Of a DNA stretch of 64,000 nt, positions 17,387 to 25,791 are shown piece after piece. The stretch lies in assembly GCA_964478425.1 (NCBI GenBank), contig CAYZIB010000006.1, forward strand, positions 1 through 64,000, given 5' to 3'. Under the pieces are notes generated by a model. The model had not been told where the DNA came from. It worked only from the letters and a program-made list of their open reading frames with translations, and did no database searches. Source of the stretch: CAYZIB01 sp964478425. GTDB lineage: Bacteria; Bacillota_I; Bacilli_A; Acholeplasmatales; WRBM01. Position numbers and translations under genes: made by a program. Within the stretch, counting starts at the first letter, position 1, and every line of letters starts with the position of its first letter.

Positions 17387-19225
17387 TTAGTAATAAAGTA
17401 AATTATCAGATATATAAATATCTTTATAGTAATTATCATATATTAATATTTTTTCTTTAATTAATCCTTTTGGAGTATCATATTTTATATCAGATAAGTT
17501 TTTTTGATAATAATTCATAAGCCTTGCCCAGATAGATTTTGAATTAAATAGATCTTCGTTAGTTTTTAAAGGTTTGTTATCATCATAACCTGTCCATACT
17601 CCAATTGTTAAATTTTTATTGTATCCAATAAAATATGAGTCAAAATCAGTTAATCCACTTTTCCCATAATATGTTTTATTATCAAGTAAATTATTAATAT
17701 TAGATGCAGTACTATATTTTATATTTTCATCAAAAGTATTTTTTAATAAATCTGTTATAATAAAACTTGTTTTTTTGGAAAAAAATTGGTGTTCTGATTT
17801 TTTTTCTTTGTAAATTTGTTCATTATTTAAGTATATTTTATTAATAAAACTAATATTGTTAATTAATCCTTCGCTAGCAAATATATTATAACTTTTTACT
17901 AAGTTCAATAATGTGGTTTCAGAAATTCCTAATGCAAGTAAGGGAGTTTTATTTTGATTACTTGAAAAATTTAAATTTGTAAGCAAGTTATAAAAATTAT
18001 TTATTCCTAAATATAAAAGCATTTTAACAGCATAGATATTATCACTTACAGATAATGCATATGCCATATTTATTTTATCGTGATAAATATTATTAAAATT
18101 ATGTATTTCATATTCTTTATTTTGATATGTAAAATTAAGTAATTTTGATGTGAAGGTATTTTTGATAGTTATGTTGTTTTCTAATGCTAAATAATATAAA
18201 AAAGGTTTTACTGTTGATCCTATTTGTCTTTTGCTTTTTATACTTCTATTTAAATAATCTTCGCCACCTTGCATTGCAATTACTTTATATGTATAAGGCA
18301 TAATACAGATTATAGAAGTATTAGCCGATGTATTTTTGATTTTAATTTCGTTTAATAATTGGTTTTGAAGTAATGTATCAACATTAGTAAAAACATCAAA
18401 ATTATAGTTGATTAATTTTTTTTCTTTAATAATATTTTTTATTTTGTCAACAACATAATTATTATAATGATTTATTGTTTTTTTGTTATTGTTTATTTTT
18501 AATTTGTTTTTTATATCTGTCTTTTCTATTTTATTTAAAACATTAAGATCAATTAATTTATTTTTATATAAATAATTTGCAGTTGTATTTTTTTTGATAT
18601 TTGAATTTTCGATATTTTTGATTGGATCATATTTTGAGGGATTATTAATTAAATTAATTAAAATTATTGATTCTGTTTCATCTAAGTATATTGGGTCTTT
18701 AGAAAAATAAAAATTAGCAGCATTTTTTATTCCGTATTGTCCATTTCCAAAATATATGATATTTAAATAACTTTCTAAAATTTCTTGTTTGCTGTATTTT
18801 TTTTCAAATTTAATACTTATTAATAATTCTTTTATTTTTCTTATTAAAGTTTTTTTATTTTGGAAAAAAAGATTTTTTACCAATTGTTGAGTAATCGTAG
18901 ATGCTCCTTCTATAATTTTTTTATGTGAAATATTATTAAAAATAGCTTTAAATATTCTTAATGTTTCAAAACCATTATGATTATAAAAATCATTATCTTC
19001 AATTTTTAATAAGGATGATAAAAAAATATTAGAAATATTATCTAAATTAATCCAATCAATATTTGAATTATTATAATAAGTTTCAATTAAATTATCATTA
19101 ATATCGTATAAATAAATTTTTTTTATATCTTTTAAATTTTTTGGATAATCAATTGGAGTATAAAATAAGCTTACAAATAAAAAGATATTTAGGACAACAA
19201 GTATTTTAATAATTTTCTTTTTCAT
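17387..19225 (-). CDS. Class A penicillin-binding protein (transglycosylase/transpeptidase)
   Basis: A 612-residue bifunctional peptidoglycan synthase. An N-terminal membrane anchor (residues 4-22) is followed by the GT51 glycosyltransferase domain with the catalytic EDNDFYNHNG and the motif EGASTITQQLVKNLFF. The transpeptidase domain has the SxxK motif STVK (about residue 335), SVSDN as SxN, and KSG (about residue 520). It is shorter than the usual 700-900 residues and lacks a C-terminal extension. ATG 19225 lies behind GGTGA. The product implies a peptidoglycan wall, which rules out a wall-less Mollicute. It is divergent from rpsF. Confidence 0.95.
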   Translation of the reverse strand: MKKKIIKILVVLNIFLFVSLFYTPIDYPKNLKDIKKIYLYDINDNLIETYYNNSNIDWINLDNISNIFLSSLLKIEDNDFYNHNGFETLRIFKAIFNNISHKKIIEGASTITQQLVKNLFFQNKKTLIRKIKELLISIKFEKKYSKQEILESYLNIIYFGNGQYGIKNAANFYFSKDPIYLDETESIILINLINNPSKYDPIKNIENSNIKKNTTANYLYKNKLIDLNVLNKIEKTDIKNKLKINNNKKTINHYNNYVVDKIKNIIKEKKLINYNFDVFTNVDTLLQNQLLNEIKIKNTSANTSIICIMPYTYKVIAMQGGEDYLNRSIKSKRQIGSTVKPFLYYLALENNITIKNTFTSKLLNFTYQNKEYEIHNFNNIYHDKINMAYALSVSDNIYAVKMLLYLGINNFYNLLTNLNFSSNQNKTPLLALGISETTLLNLVKSYNIFASEGLINNISFINKIYLNNEQIYKEKKSEHQFFSKKTSFIITDLLKNTFDENIKYSTASNINNLLDNKTYYGKSGLTDFDSYFIGYNKNLTIGVWTGYDDNKPLKTNEDLFNSKSIWARLMNYYQKNLSDIKYDTPKGLIKEKILIYDNYYKDIYISDNLLYY

Positions 19226-19467
19226 TATTTTCACCAAATTATATTTTTTACTGATATATACAAAATATGTAATTTAATGAATCATACTTTTTATAACTGT
19301 TGAACGATAATTAATCTATAAATAATTGTTGTTATTATTGAATGATTTTCATATTTTTAATTGTTTTGCTGTAAATACAATAACCTATAATAAACAAAAT
19401 AATTAAATATAATATGATTTTTAAAATATTTTCACTCATAAATTTTTACCTTTTTTTATTAAAATAC

Positions 19468-19496
19468 TTGATTTTTTTAACTTTTTAGCATATATT
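19468..19496 (+). promoter_or_regulatory. Candidate promoter for a small RNA or leader
   Basis: TTGATT at 19468-19473 and TATATT at 19491-19496 are 17 nt apart, giving a predicted start near 19503, just before two hairpins and a T run. No gene start lies between here and the terminator-like hairpin. Confidence 0.45.
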
Positions 19497-19502
19497 AATA
19501 CT

Positions 19503-19567
19503 AATCAAAGAAAATATTATTTCTTTATCCGTTGCCGTTATATAGTTAGACAACGGATTTCTTTTTT
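19503..19567 (+). ncRNA. Candidate small RNA or attenuator upstream of rpsF
   Basis: The 500-nt gap between the PBP and rpsF holds a compact unit. Hairpin 1 pairs AAAGAAA (19507-19513) with TTTCTTT (19520-19526). Directly stacked on it, hairpin 2 pairs ATCCGTTG (19527-19534) with CAACGGAT (19551-19558) around a 16-nt loop starting CCG, followed by TTTCTTTTTT. It looks like a 65-nt terminated transcript. The CCG at the stem edge recalls the S6:S18-binding leader of rpsF operons, but the second rpsF promoter lies downstream, so this is either an attenuator for an upstream start or a separate small RNA. Confidence 0.45.
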
Positions 19568-19625
19568 ATAATTTCAGTATTTAATTATATAATATACAAA
19601 TTATAAAATATATAAATAAAAATGT

Positions 19626-19653
19626 TTGCAAAAATTTAAGAATATGTTATAAT
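19626..19653 (+). promoter_or_regulatory. Promoter of rpsF-ssb-rpsR
   Basis: TTGCAA at 19626-19631 and TATAAT at 19648-19653, 16-nt spacer, with an extended TGT before the -10. The leader is about 65 nt. Confidence 0.8.
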
Positions 19654-19674
19654 ATAAAAAGCGTAGGCGTTATG

Positions 19675-19704
19675 CTTATCCTTGCTTCAATTAGAAGCCA
19701 TAAG
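19675..19704 (+). promoter_or_regulatory. rpsF leader hairpin
   Basis: CTTAT (19675-19679) pairs with ATAAG (19700-19704) and GCTTC (19684-19688) with GAAGC (19694-19698), leaving an asymmetric internal loop CCTT opposite C. It ends seven bases before the Shine-Dalgarno AGGAGG. It is a candidate autoregulatory site for S6:S18; assignment to that family is inference from position. Confidence 0.45.
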
Positions 19705-19724
19705 ACCAGAAGGAGGTGTCTAGA

Positions 19725-20009
19725 ATGAAAAATTATGAATTAATGTTCATTGTTAGACCAAATTTAGAATCTGAAGGTATTAAAAAAACTATTGAAACAG
19801 TTCAAAATGTTTTTTTAACAAGAGGTGGTTCAGTAACTAAAGTAACTGAAATCGGATTAAAAGATTTGGCTTATACTATTAATAAATTTAATAAAGGTTA
19901 TTATGTAGTAATGAATGTTGTTAGTAATCAAGAAGCAATTAAAGAATATGATAGAGTTGCTAGAATTAGTGAAGATATCATTAGATTTATTGCTGTAAAG
20001 GATGAATAG
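19725..20009 (+). CDS. rpsF: 30S ribosomal protein S6
   Basis: A 94-residue small-subunit protein that binds the 16S central domain together with S18. Conserved MKNYELMFIVRPN, DLAYTINKFNKGYYVV and the C-terminal SEDIIRFIAVK are present. ATG 19725 is used because AGGAGG at 19711-19716 gives standard spacing; GTG 19716 overlaps that site. It is first of the rpsF-ssb-rpsR operon, an arrangement conserved across Bacilli. Confidence 0.98.
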   Translation: MKNYELMFIVRPNLESEGIKKTIETVQNVFLTRGGSVTKVTEIGLKDLAYTINKFNKGYYVVMNVVSNQEAIKEYDRVARISEDIIRFIAVKDE

Positions 20010-20020
20010 GAGGAAAAACT

Positions 20021-20434
20021 ATGTTAAACAGAGTAGTTTTAGTTGGACGCATTACAAAAGATCCTGAAGTAAGAATGACTGGAAGTAATATTGCTGTATG
20101 TTCATTTACAATAGCTGTTAATAGACAATTTGCTGATGCTAATGGAACAAGACAAGCAGATTTTATTAATTGTGTTGTATGGAGAGCTCAAGCTGAAAAT
20201 TTAGGAAAATTTGTTAAAAAAGGTAGTTTACTTGGTATAGATGGTAAATTACAAACAAGAAGTTATGAATCTGAAACAGGAACAAAATATATTACAGAAG
20301 TTGTTTGTGATTCTATTCAATTTTTAGAATCAAAAAATGATAATTCTGAACATGTAAATAATGCAAATACTGAAGAATCTTATTTTTCATCAAGTAAGAA
20401 AATAGAAATTTCTGAAGAAGATTTACCATTTTAG
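20021..20434 (+). CDS. ssb: Single-stranded DNA-binding protein
   Basis: A 137-residue OB-fold protein that coats single-stranded DNA at replication forks. It begins MLNRVVLVGRITKDPEVR, with FINCVVWRAQAENL in the core. A short Asn-rich linker leads to the acidic protein-interaction tail EISEEDLPF, the classic SSB tip. Slightly shorter than B. subtilis SsbA (172 residues) because the linker is reduced. Shine-Dalgarno GGAGG. It lies between rpsF and rpsR as usual. Confidence 0.98.
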   Translation: MLNRVVLVGRITKDPEVRMTGSNIAVCSFTIAVNRQFADANGTRQADFINCVVWRAQAENLGKFVKKGSLLGIDGKLQTRSYESETGTKYITEVVCDSIQFLESKNDNSEHVNNANTEESYFSSSKKIEISEEDLPF

Positions 20435-20450
20435 ATAGGAGTGAATAAAA

Positions 20451-20681
20451 ATGCAACAAGGTTTTAAACCAAGAAAAAGAAAAAAAGTATGTTATTGCTG
20501 TCAACATAAATTAGATACAGTTGATTATAAAGATGTTGAAGCTTTAAAAAAGAATATAACTGATCGTGGTAAAATTTTACCTAGAAGAGTTACAGGTGCT
20601 TGTGCTAAACACCAAAGAATGATTGCTCAATCAATCAAAAGAGCAAGACATATGGCATTAATCCCATTTGTTAAAGACTAA
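20451..20681 (+). CDS. rpsR: 30S ribosomal protein S18
   Basis: A 76-residue small-subunit protein that forms a dimer with S6. The conserved KVCYCCQHK, with a CxxC pair, is followed by ILPRRVTGACAKHQRMIAQSIKRARHMALIPFV. The cysteines suggest the zinc-binding form of S18. Shine-Dalgarno AGGAG. It is the last gene before a terminator. Confidence 0.98.
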   Translation: MQQGFKPRKRKKVCYCCQHKLDTVDYKDVEALKKNITDRGKILPRRVTGACAKHQRMIAQSIKRARHMALIPFVKD

Positions 20682-20682
20682 T

Positions 20683-20706
20683 TAGGCTTTTTTAAGCCTT
20701 TTTTTG
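20683..20706 (+). terminator. Terminator of rpsF-ssb-rpsR
   Basis: AGGCTT pairs with AAGCCT around four T and is followed by T(7). Confidence 0.88.
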
Positions 20707-20728
20707 TTTTAAAAATATAATATTATGA

Positions 20729-20734
20729 TATAAT
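20729..20734 (+). promoter_or_regulatory. Extended -10 element of gdpP-rplI
   Basis: TATAAT with a TGA just upstream, 20 nt before the ATG at 20754. Confidence 0.6.
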
Positions 20735-20753
20735 TATATATGGATGTGATACA

Positions 20754-23171
20754 ATGAAAAAAATATTAATGCTTATAGCGTCTGTTTTTTTAATGATTGT
20801 TGGGATTATTGAATATCCTTTTATAACAAACACAAAACTTATTTGGGTTTTTGTTTTAGGATTAGGAATTATAGGAATAGTTTTTGTTATTACATTATAT
20901 ATAATGGATAATCGTAATAAAAAAATAAAAAACCTAGAAAATAGACTTGAGGCATGGAATAGTATGGCCTATAATGTTAAAAGAGCTGGAGACGAAACAT
21001 TTAATGAGTTACCTATTGGAATTATTTCTTTTGATAGTGATAATTTTATTAAATGGGCTAATCCATATACAAGTCAAATATTCGGACAAAATATTACAGA
21101 TAAATTATTGTTTGAAATAGATGAAAAACTTTTTGAATTATTAAAAGATAATAAAGATATTTATGGATTTACAATAAATGGAAAATGCTATGATATTATT
21201 TTTAGAAGTAAATATAAACTATTATATTTGTTTGATGTTACTGAAAGAGAAGAAATAAAAAATTTATATAAAAACAGCAGATTAGCAATTGCAATTATAT
21301 CTTTAGATAATTTAGATGAAGCATTAGAGGGTTTTGATGTTTATGAAAAATCTAAAATGCGTGGATTATATTTAGGAGCAATTACTGATTGGGCTGAAAA
21401 ATATAATGCTTTTTTGCAAACAAGTAACGAGCAAATATTGATGATAACAACCTATGAAAAGTTACGAGAAATGATAAAAGAAAAATTTGATATTTTAGAT
21501 CAAGTTAAAGATATATCATCTCAAAATAATTTGAGAATTACAGTTAGTATGGGAGTTGCATGTTGGGATATTTCTTTTTTAAGCTTAGGATCATATGCTA
21601 AAAATGCATTTGATTTGGCTGAAAAAAGAGGTGGAGATCAAGTTGTTGTTAATGTCGAAAATGAAAAAATTGCCTATTTTGGTGGTAAAACAAGTGCTAT
21701 TGAAAAAAATACTAAAATAGAAGCAAGAGTACATGCACACGCTTTAAAAGATTTAATTGAACAGTCTTCTAATGTTTTTATTATGGGACACAAAGATATG
21801 GATAGTGACTCATTAGGAGCTGCTATAGGGTGTTTAAGATTAGCATTATATAGTAAAAAAGATGCATATATAGTTTATGATTATGAATTTTTAGATAATA
21901 CAGTAAAAAAAATAATAGAAGAGTTTAAATTGAAAAATCAAGAATTATTAAAACATGTTTTAAATTCTGATGATGCTTTAGAATTAATTGATTCTGATAG
22001 TTTATTAATAGCATGTGATACTCAATCACCTAATATTATTATGAGTCAAGATCTATTAAATAGTGCACGAAAAGTAGCTATAATTGATCATCATAGGGCA
22101 AGTGATAATTCATTTTCTAATGTTGTTTATTCGTATGTTGAACCATATGCATCAAGTACTGTTGAATTAATAACAGAAATGATTTCTTTTTATGCACCAG
22201 AATTAAAATTAAATAAAGAAGAAGCATCTGTTTTATTAACTGGAATTGTAGTTGATACTAATGATTTTACATTTAGAACTGGATCTAGAACTTTTGATGT
22301 AGCATCTGTATTAAAAGAACATGGTGCAGATATGTTGGTTGTAAGAAATTATTTAAGAGAAAATTATAATGAATACATGGAGTTAATGAAATTAATTAAT
22401 AATTCTAATGTTTATATTGGTAAATTTTTAATTTCTACAGGTGATGAAACAATTTTTGAAAGAGCAACACTAGCTAAATGTTCTGATCAATTATTAAGAA
22501 TTGAAAATATTGAAGCATCATTTACAATCGGTTATTTAACTAAAGATAAAATCGGAATAAGTGCAAGAAGTTTTGAAAATGTAAATGTCCAAGTTATAAT
22601 GGAAGAATTGGGTGGAGGAGGACATTTAAATAACGCAGGTGCCCAATTTGAAAATAAAACAATTGATGAAGTAAAAAATATGTTAGTTCAAATTTTAAAA
22701 AGAGATTATATGGAAGGTGATGAATCTATGAAGGTAATTTTACTTGAAGATCTTAAAGGTAGAGGAACTAAGGGTGAAATAGTCGATGTTGTTCAAGGAT
22801 ATGGAAATTTCTTATTGAATAATAATAAAGCTATTATAGCCAATGCAGAAAATATTAAAAAATTAGAAGAAGAAAAAAGAATAATCGAACAACAAGCAAT
22901 TGAATATTATAACTTAATGTTAAAATTAAAATCTGAAATAGATGGTAAAAGTATTAATATTGCTATAAAAATGGGTGATAATAATAGATTTTATGGTGCA
23001 GTAACATCTAAACAAATTGCTGATGAATTTGAATTACAAACAGGTATTAAAATTGATAAAAAGAAAATAAATTTAGATAGTGAAATAAATTCACTTGGAA
23101 TTTATACAGCTCATATAAAATTACATAAAGATATCGTAGCAAGTTTTGAAATAAATGTTATTGAAAAGTAG
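20754..23171 (+). CDS. gdpP-rplI: Fusion of cyclic-di-AMP phosphodiesterase GdpP with ribosomal protein L9
   Basis: One 805-residue frame holds two proteins that are normally separate. Residues 1-52 carry two membrane helices. About 60-150 is a degenerate PAS-like domain and about 170-300 a degenerate GGDEF domain (ending in RGGDQVVV). The DHH phosphodiesterase domain has MGHKDMDSDSLG (about 343), CDTQSP and IDHHRASD (about 445), and the DHHA1 part has GGGGHLNNAGA (about 620). This is GdpP, which degrades c-di-AMP. Residues 659-805 are complete L9, from MKVILLEDLKGRGTKGE through GYGNFLL to the C-terminal domain. No stop separates them. A Shine-Dalgarno (GGAAGGTGA, 22712-22720) precedes the L9 ATG at 22728, so free L9 may also be made. 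Confidence 0.93.
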   Translation: MKKILMLIASVFLMIVGIIEYPFITNTKLIWVFVLGLGIIGIVFVITLYIMDNRNKKIKNLENRLEAWNSMAYNVKRAGDETFNELPIGIISFDSDNFIKWANPYTSQIFGQNITDKLLFEIDEKLFELLKDNKDIYGFTINGKCYDIIFRSKYKLLYLFDVTEREEIKNLYKNSRLAIAIISLDNLDEALEGFDVYEKSKMRGLYLGAITDWAEKYNAFLQTSNEQILMITTYEKLREMIKEKFDILDQVKDISSQNNLRITVSMGVACWDISFLSLGSYAKNAFDLAEKRGGDQVVVNVENEKIAYFGGKTSAIEKNTKIEARVHAHALKDLIEQSSNVFIMGHKDMDSDSLGAAIGCLRLALYSKKDAYIVYDYEFLDNTVKKIIEEFKLKNQELLKHVLNSDDALELIDSDSLLIACDTQSPNIIMSQDLLNSARKVAIIDHHRASDNSFSNVVYSYVEPYASSTVELITEMISFYAPELKLNKEEASVLLTGIVVDTNDFTFRTGSRTFDVASVLKEHGADMLVVRNYLRENYNEYMELMKLINNSNVYIGKFLISTGDETIFERATLAKCSDQLLRIENIEASFTIGYLTKDKIGISARSFENVNVQVIMEELGGGGHLNNAGAQFENKTIDEVKNMLVQILKRDYMEGDESMKVILLEDLKGRGTKGEIVDVVQGYGNFLLNNNKAIIANAENIKKLEEEKRIIEQQAIEYYNLMLKLKSEIDGKSINIAIKMGDNNRFYGAVTSKQIADEFELQTGIKIDKKKINLDSEINSLGIYTAHIKLHKDIVASFEINVIEK
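22712..22730 (+). promoter_or_regulatory. rplI: Internal ribosome binding site and start codon of L9
   Basis: GGAAGGTGA at 22712-22720, then 7 nt, then the in-frame ATG 22728 that matches the usual first Met of L9 (MKVILLEDLKG). This would let ribosomes start a free 147-residue L9 inside the fused frame. Confidence 0.7.
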
Positions 23172-23179
23172 GTGAAACA

Positions 23180-24538
23180 ATGTCTAAAGTAACGCCTTTT
23201 AGTTTAGAAATAGAACAAGCAATTTTAGGGTGTATTTTCTTTAATCCAAGCCAAATTATTGCATTAGCAGATAAAATAAATGTTAATGATTTTTTTGATA
23301 AAAGAAATCAATTAATTTTTGCTAGTTTTAAAAAATTAAATGAACAACATTTAAATATTGATTATACAACAGTTATTCAAGATTTAACAAATAATAATCA
23401 ATTAGAATTAGCTGGTGGAATTGGTTATATAAGTATGTTGACAGATGCAGTTGCATCAGAAAAAAACTTAGATAATTATGTAGAAATTTTGATTAATTTT
23501 TCATTAAAAAGACAAATGATTGATGTTGCTAATGAAATAATGAATATTGGATATGATAATTCTTATACATCTGCAAATTATTTAGATTTAGCAGAAGAAA
23601 AAGTATTTGAAGTTGCTAAAAGAAGAAAAACATCTGCTTTTATGACAATGGGAGAATTGACAAATCTTGTTAAAGAAAAAGTTGAAGCAAATCAACAATC
23701 AAAAGATGGATTAACAGGATTAGATACTGGTTTTTCTAAAATAAATGAACTTAATTCTGGTTTACAACCAGAACAATTAATAATACTTGCAGCAAGACCA
23801 TCAATGGGAAAAAGTGCTTTTGCTACTAATTTAGCATTGAATATTGCTAAAAATAATAAAAATGGAAAAGCAGGTGTTGCAATTTTTAGTTTGGAAATGA
23901 GTAATGAACAAATAGCTCAAAGAATGATTTCTACTGAATCTAAAATTAATAGTGATAAACTTAAAAATGGTGATTTAACCAAAGAAGATTGGTTATTATT
24001 CCAAAGTACAAACAATTTATTTCAAAATTTAAATATTTATTTTGATGATTCTTCAGGTATTACTATAGGAGAAATAAGAGCTAAATGTAGAAAACTTGCA
24101 CAACAAGGAAACTTAGATGTAGTAATTATTGACTACTTACAATTAATATCTTTAGAAGGAAATGCAAGTAATAGACAAGAAGAAGTTTCAAAAATATCAA
24201 GATTATTAAAACAAATGGCAAGAGAATTAAAAATTCCTGTTATTGCATTATCACAATTATCTCGTGAAGTTGATAAATCCGAATCAAAAATTCCTGTAAT
24301 GGCTCATTTAAGAGAATCAGGAAGTATTGAACAAGATGCTGATGTTATAATGTTCTTATATCGTGAAGATTATTATAATCCTGCATCTCAAAGAAAAGGA
24401 GAAGCTGATGTAATTGTAGCTAAAAACCGTTCTGGTAGGTCAGGAATTACAATACCATTTATTTTTGAAGCACCATTCTCTTGTTTTAAACAAAAAACTG
24501 ATTATGTAGATGAGGATATAAAATATGATAACGACTGA
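23180..24538 (+). CDS. dnaB: Replicative DNA helicase
   Basis: A 452-residue hexameric helicase of the replication fork (DnaC in Bacillus nomenclature). The N-terminal DnaB domain begins PFSLEIEQAILGCIFFNP. The RecA-like domain has the Walker A AARPSMGKSAFA, IFSLEMSNEQIAQRM, the Walker B region DVVIIDYLQLIS and the late motif HLRESGSIEQDADVIMFLYR. Full length, no intein. It lies 8 nt after gdpP-rplI, the Bacillus order rplI-dnaC, and overlaps prfA by 14 nt. Confidence 0.98.
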   Translation: MSKVTPFSLEIEQAILGCIFFNPSQIIALADKINVNDFFDKRNQLIFASFKKLNEQHLNIDYTTVIQDLTNNNQLELAGGIGYISMLTDAVASEKNLDNYVEILINFSLKRQMIDVANEIMNIGYDNSYTSANYLDLAEEKVFEVAKRRKTSAFMTMGELTNLVKEKVEANQQSKDGLTGLDTGFSKINELNSGLQPEQLIILAARPSMGKSAFATNLALNIAKNNKNGKAGVAIFSLEMSNEQIAQRMISTESKINSDKLKNGDLTKEDWLLFQSTNNLFQNLNIYFDDSSGITIGEIRAKCRKLAQQGNLDVVIIDYLQLISLEGNASNRQEEVSKISRLLKQMARELKIPVIALSQLSREVDKSESKIPVMAHLRESGSIEQDADVIMFLYREDYYNPASQRKGEADVIVAKNRSGRSGITIPFIFEAPFSCFKQKTDYVDEDIKYDND

Positions 24539-25598
24539 TAGACTAGATTTAATGGAAAAAAGATATCAAGAAATAATAAATGAATTATCTGATCCAAAAA
24601 TAGCTCAAGATGTAAAAAAAATGACAGATTTATCTAAAGAAATGAAACGCCTTTTAAAAGTAGTTACTGTTTATAATGAGTATAAAAAAATAAACGAAGC
24701 TATTAAAGATTTAAAAGAATTAGAAAAGGAAAATGATCCTGAAATTTCTCAAATGGCAAAAATTGAATTAGATGAATCAAATGAAAAAATTATTAAATTA
24801 GAAGAAGAATTAAAAGTTATGTTGCTTCCAAAAGATCCAAACGATGAAAAAAATGTTATCGTAGAAATAAGAGGAGCAGCTGGTGGAGATGAAGCAAATA
24901 TATTTGCTGGTGATTTATTTAGAATGTATTCTAAATATGCAGAATCTAAAGGTTGGAAAATAGAGGTTATTAATAGCTTGCCAAGTGAAATGGGTGGTTT
25001 TTCTCAAATTGAATTTATTGTTTCAGGTGAATCTGTATATAGTATGTTAAAATATGAATCTGGTGCACATAGAGTTCAAAGAGTTCCAGAAACAGAATCA
25101 CAAGGAAGAATTCAAACATCAACAGCAACCGTACTAGTGATGCCTGAATCAGATGATTTAGAAATTGATGTTGATTGGAATGATATTAGAGTTGATACAT
25201 TTTGTTCAAGTGGACCTGGTGGTCAATCTGTAAATACAACAAAATCTGCAGTAAGATTAACTTATATACCGACTGGATTATCTGTAGCATGTCAAGAAGG
25301 TAAATCACAACATGAAAATAAGGCAACAGCTTTTAGATTATTAAAATCAAGATTATATGATCAAATGTTACAAGAAAAAGAAGAAAAAGAAGGACAAGTA
25401 AGAAAAAAACTTGTTGGTAGAGGAGATAGAAGTGAAAAAATAAGAACTTATAATTATCCTCAAAGTCGAGTAACAGACCATAGAATAAATTTTACTATTC
25501 AAAGATTGGATGCTATTATGGAAGGGAAACTTGATTTAGTTATTAATGAATTAATTAATGAAGATCAAAAAAGATTATTAGCTGGTGAGGAAAATTAA
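24525..25598 (+). CDS. prfA: Peptide chain release factor 1
   Basis: A 357-residue factor that ends translation at UAA and UAG. The GGQ catalytic tripeptide is residues 232-234 (GPGGQSVNTTKSAVRLTY). The stop-recognition PxT motif is PET within RVPETESQGRIQTS, the RF1 rather than RF2 type. It starts inside the end of dnaB (14-nt overlap), so translation is probably coupled. The methyltransferase PrmC, which modifies the GGQ glutamine, is the next gene, after a terminator and a new promoter. Confidence 0.98.
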   Translation: MITTDRLDLMEKRYQEIINELSDPKIAQDVKKMTDLSKEMKRLLKVVTVYNEYKKINEAIKDLKELEKENDPEISQMAKIELDESNEKIIKLEEELKVMLLPKDPNDEKNVIVEIRGAAGGDEANIFAGDLFRMYSKYAESKGWKIEVINSLPSEMGGFSQIEFIVSGESVYSMLKYESGAHRVQRVPETESQGRIQTSTATVLVMPESDDLEIDVDWNDIRVDTFCSSGPGGQSVNTTKSAVRLTYIPTGLSVACQEGKSQHENKATAFRLLKSRLYDQMLQEKEEKEGQVRKKLVGRGDRSEKIRTYNYPQSRVTDHRINFTIQRLDAIMEGKLDLVINELINEDQKRLLAGEEN

Positions 25599-25632
25599 AA
25601 AAAGAATTGATAAAAAAATTCTTTTTTTTTAT
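25599..25632 (+). terminator. Terminator of prfA
   Basis: An A-rich arm ending AAAGAATT pairs with AATTCTTT and is followed by a T(8) run. It begins at the prfA stop codon. Confidence 0.8.
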
Positions 25633-25754
25633 TTGATTAAAAAATAATAAAAAAATTGTCATAATTTATTCATATTCATTGTTATTTTTTAATTATCATT
25701 AAGATAAAATAAGCCAATTTTTTTTATAATTAGGTTTTATTTTACATTATTTTT

Positions 25755-25763
25755 TGTTATAAT
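25755..25763 (+). promoter_or_regulatory. Extended -10 promoter of prmC
   Basis: TGTTATAAT (TGn plus TATAAT at 25758-25763) with no clear -35, 29 nt before the prmC ATG. The rest of the 190-nt gap after prfA is AT-rich with nothing else recognisable. Confidence 0.55.
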
Positions 25764-25791
25764 AATTTTGTCGAAAAAGAGGAATTTAATT

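Noticed and set aside
19238..19467. Hidden gene in the gap between the PBP and rpsF
   Set aside because: All six frames are short and AT-rich without a good ribosome binding site; only promoter-like and hairpin elements are seen further downstream.
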